Shown here piece after piece: positions 6,396-6,460 of a stretch of DNA of 6,460 nt. Positions within the stretch are counted from its first letter, which is position 1; the number at the start of each line of letters is the position of its first letter. Origin of the DNA: CAZVWW01 sp964631265. Lineage in GTDB: Bacteria > Thermotogota > Thermotogae > MWEM01. The stretch spans positions 1 to 6,460 of the forward strand of contig CAZVWW010000125.1 of NCBI GenBank assembly GCA_964631265.1. Direction: 5' to 3'. A model generated the notes under the pieces. The model was not told where the DNA came from and did no database searches. It saw nothing but the letters and a program-made list of their open reading frames with translations. A program made the position numbers and the translations under genes.

Positions 6396-6460
6396 TTAAG
6401 AACGAAAAGGTTTTATAATTGCAGTTTTTTAGTAAGAAATAAATAAGAGTAAAAAAATCT

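Noticed and set aside
6390..6419. Possible plus-strand divergent promoter with TATAAT at 6414-6419
   Set aside because: The -10 is good but the best spaced -35 (TTCCAA) is poor. No ribosome binding site or start codon follows before the window ends, so it cannot be supported here.
6452..6458. Run of seven Ts on the minus strand at the right edge, possibly the tail of an upstream gene's terminator
   Set aside because: Any hairpin would lie beyond the window, and the surrounding DNA is AT-rich enough for such a run by chance.

Overview
The window holds one compact catabolic operon, entirely on the minus strand and read from right to left. It looks like a complete import, hydrolysis and regulation unit for alpha-galactosides (melibiose, raffinose-family sugars or galactomannan fragments). 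The gene order is: periplasmic sugar-binding protein (6250-5006), MalF-type permease (4946-4068), MalG-type permease (4071-3235), cytoplasmic GH36 alpha-galactosidase (3205-1094) and LacI-family regulator (1081-59). No plus-strand gene, RNA gene, mobile element or CRISPR array is supported.

Right end (6251-6460): about 210 AT-rich bases of intergenic DNA carry the operon's control region. It has a plausible sigma-70-type promoter (TTGTGA, 17 bp, TATTAT). Abutting its -10 box is a cluster of three identical 11-bp half-sites, AGTAAACGATA/TATCGTTTACT: one inverted pair plus a tandem third copy. This is the expected place and sequence style for a LacI-family operator. An imperfect 16-bp palindrome lies further upstream.

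Middle: the binding-protein gene is separated from the permeases by 59 bp containing a GC-rich stem-loop followed by a T-tract, which probably sets a binding-protein-high, permease-low expression ratio. The permease genes overlap by 4 bp (ATGA). The alpha-galactosidase starts 29 bp after the second permease, and the regulator starts 12 bp after the alpha-galactosidase, with its ribosome binding site overlapping the enzyme's stop codon. A modest hairpin plus six Ts follows the regulator at the left edge.

How it works (inference from families): the binding protein captures a galactoside outside the inner membrane and the MalF/MalG pair moves it in. Power must come from an ATPase encoded elsewhere, because none is present here. 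The leaderless GH36 enzyme then releases galactose in the cytoplasm. The LacI protein, made from the last gene of the same transcript, probably represses the promoter until an inducer sugar appears, so it would regulate itself.

Organism: the binding protein has a Sec signal peptide but no lipobox cysteine, in fact no cysteine at all. This suggests a free periplasmic protein and hence a diderm bacterium. Base composition is intermediate, and ribosome binding sites are strong AGGAGG-like. Thermotogota or Spirochaetota-like bacteria would fit, but this placement is a low-confidence impression. The window reads as a well-organised but recognisable sugar-utilisation locus; I see no clear sign of a wholly undescribed system. 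The most interesting parts are the operator architecture and the intercistronic stem-loop.
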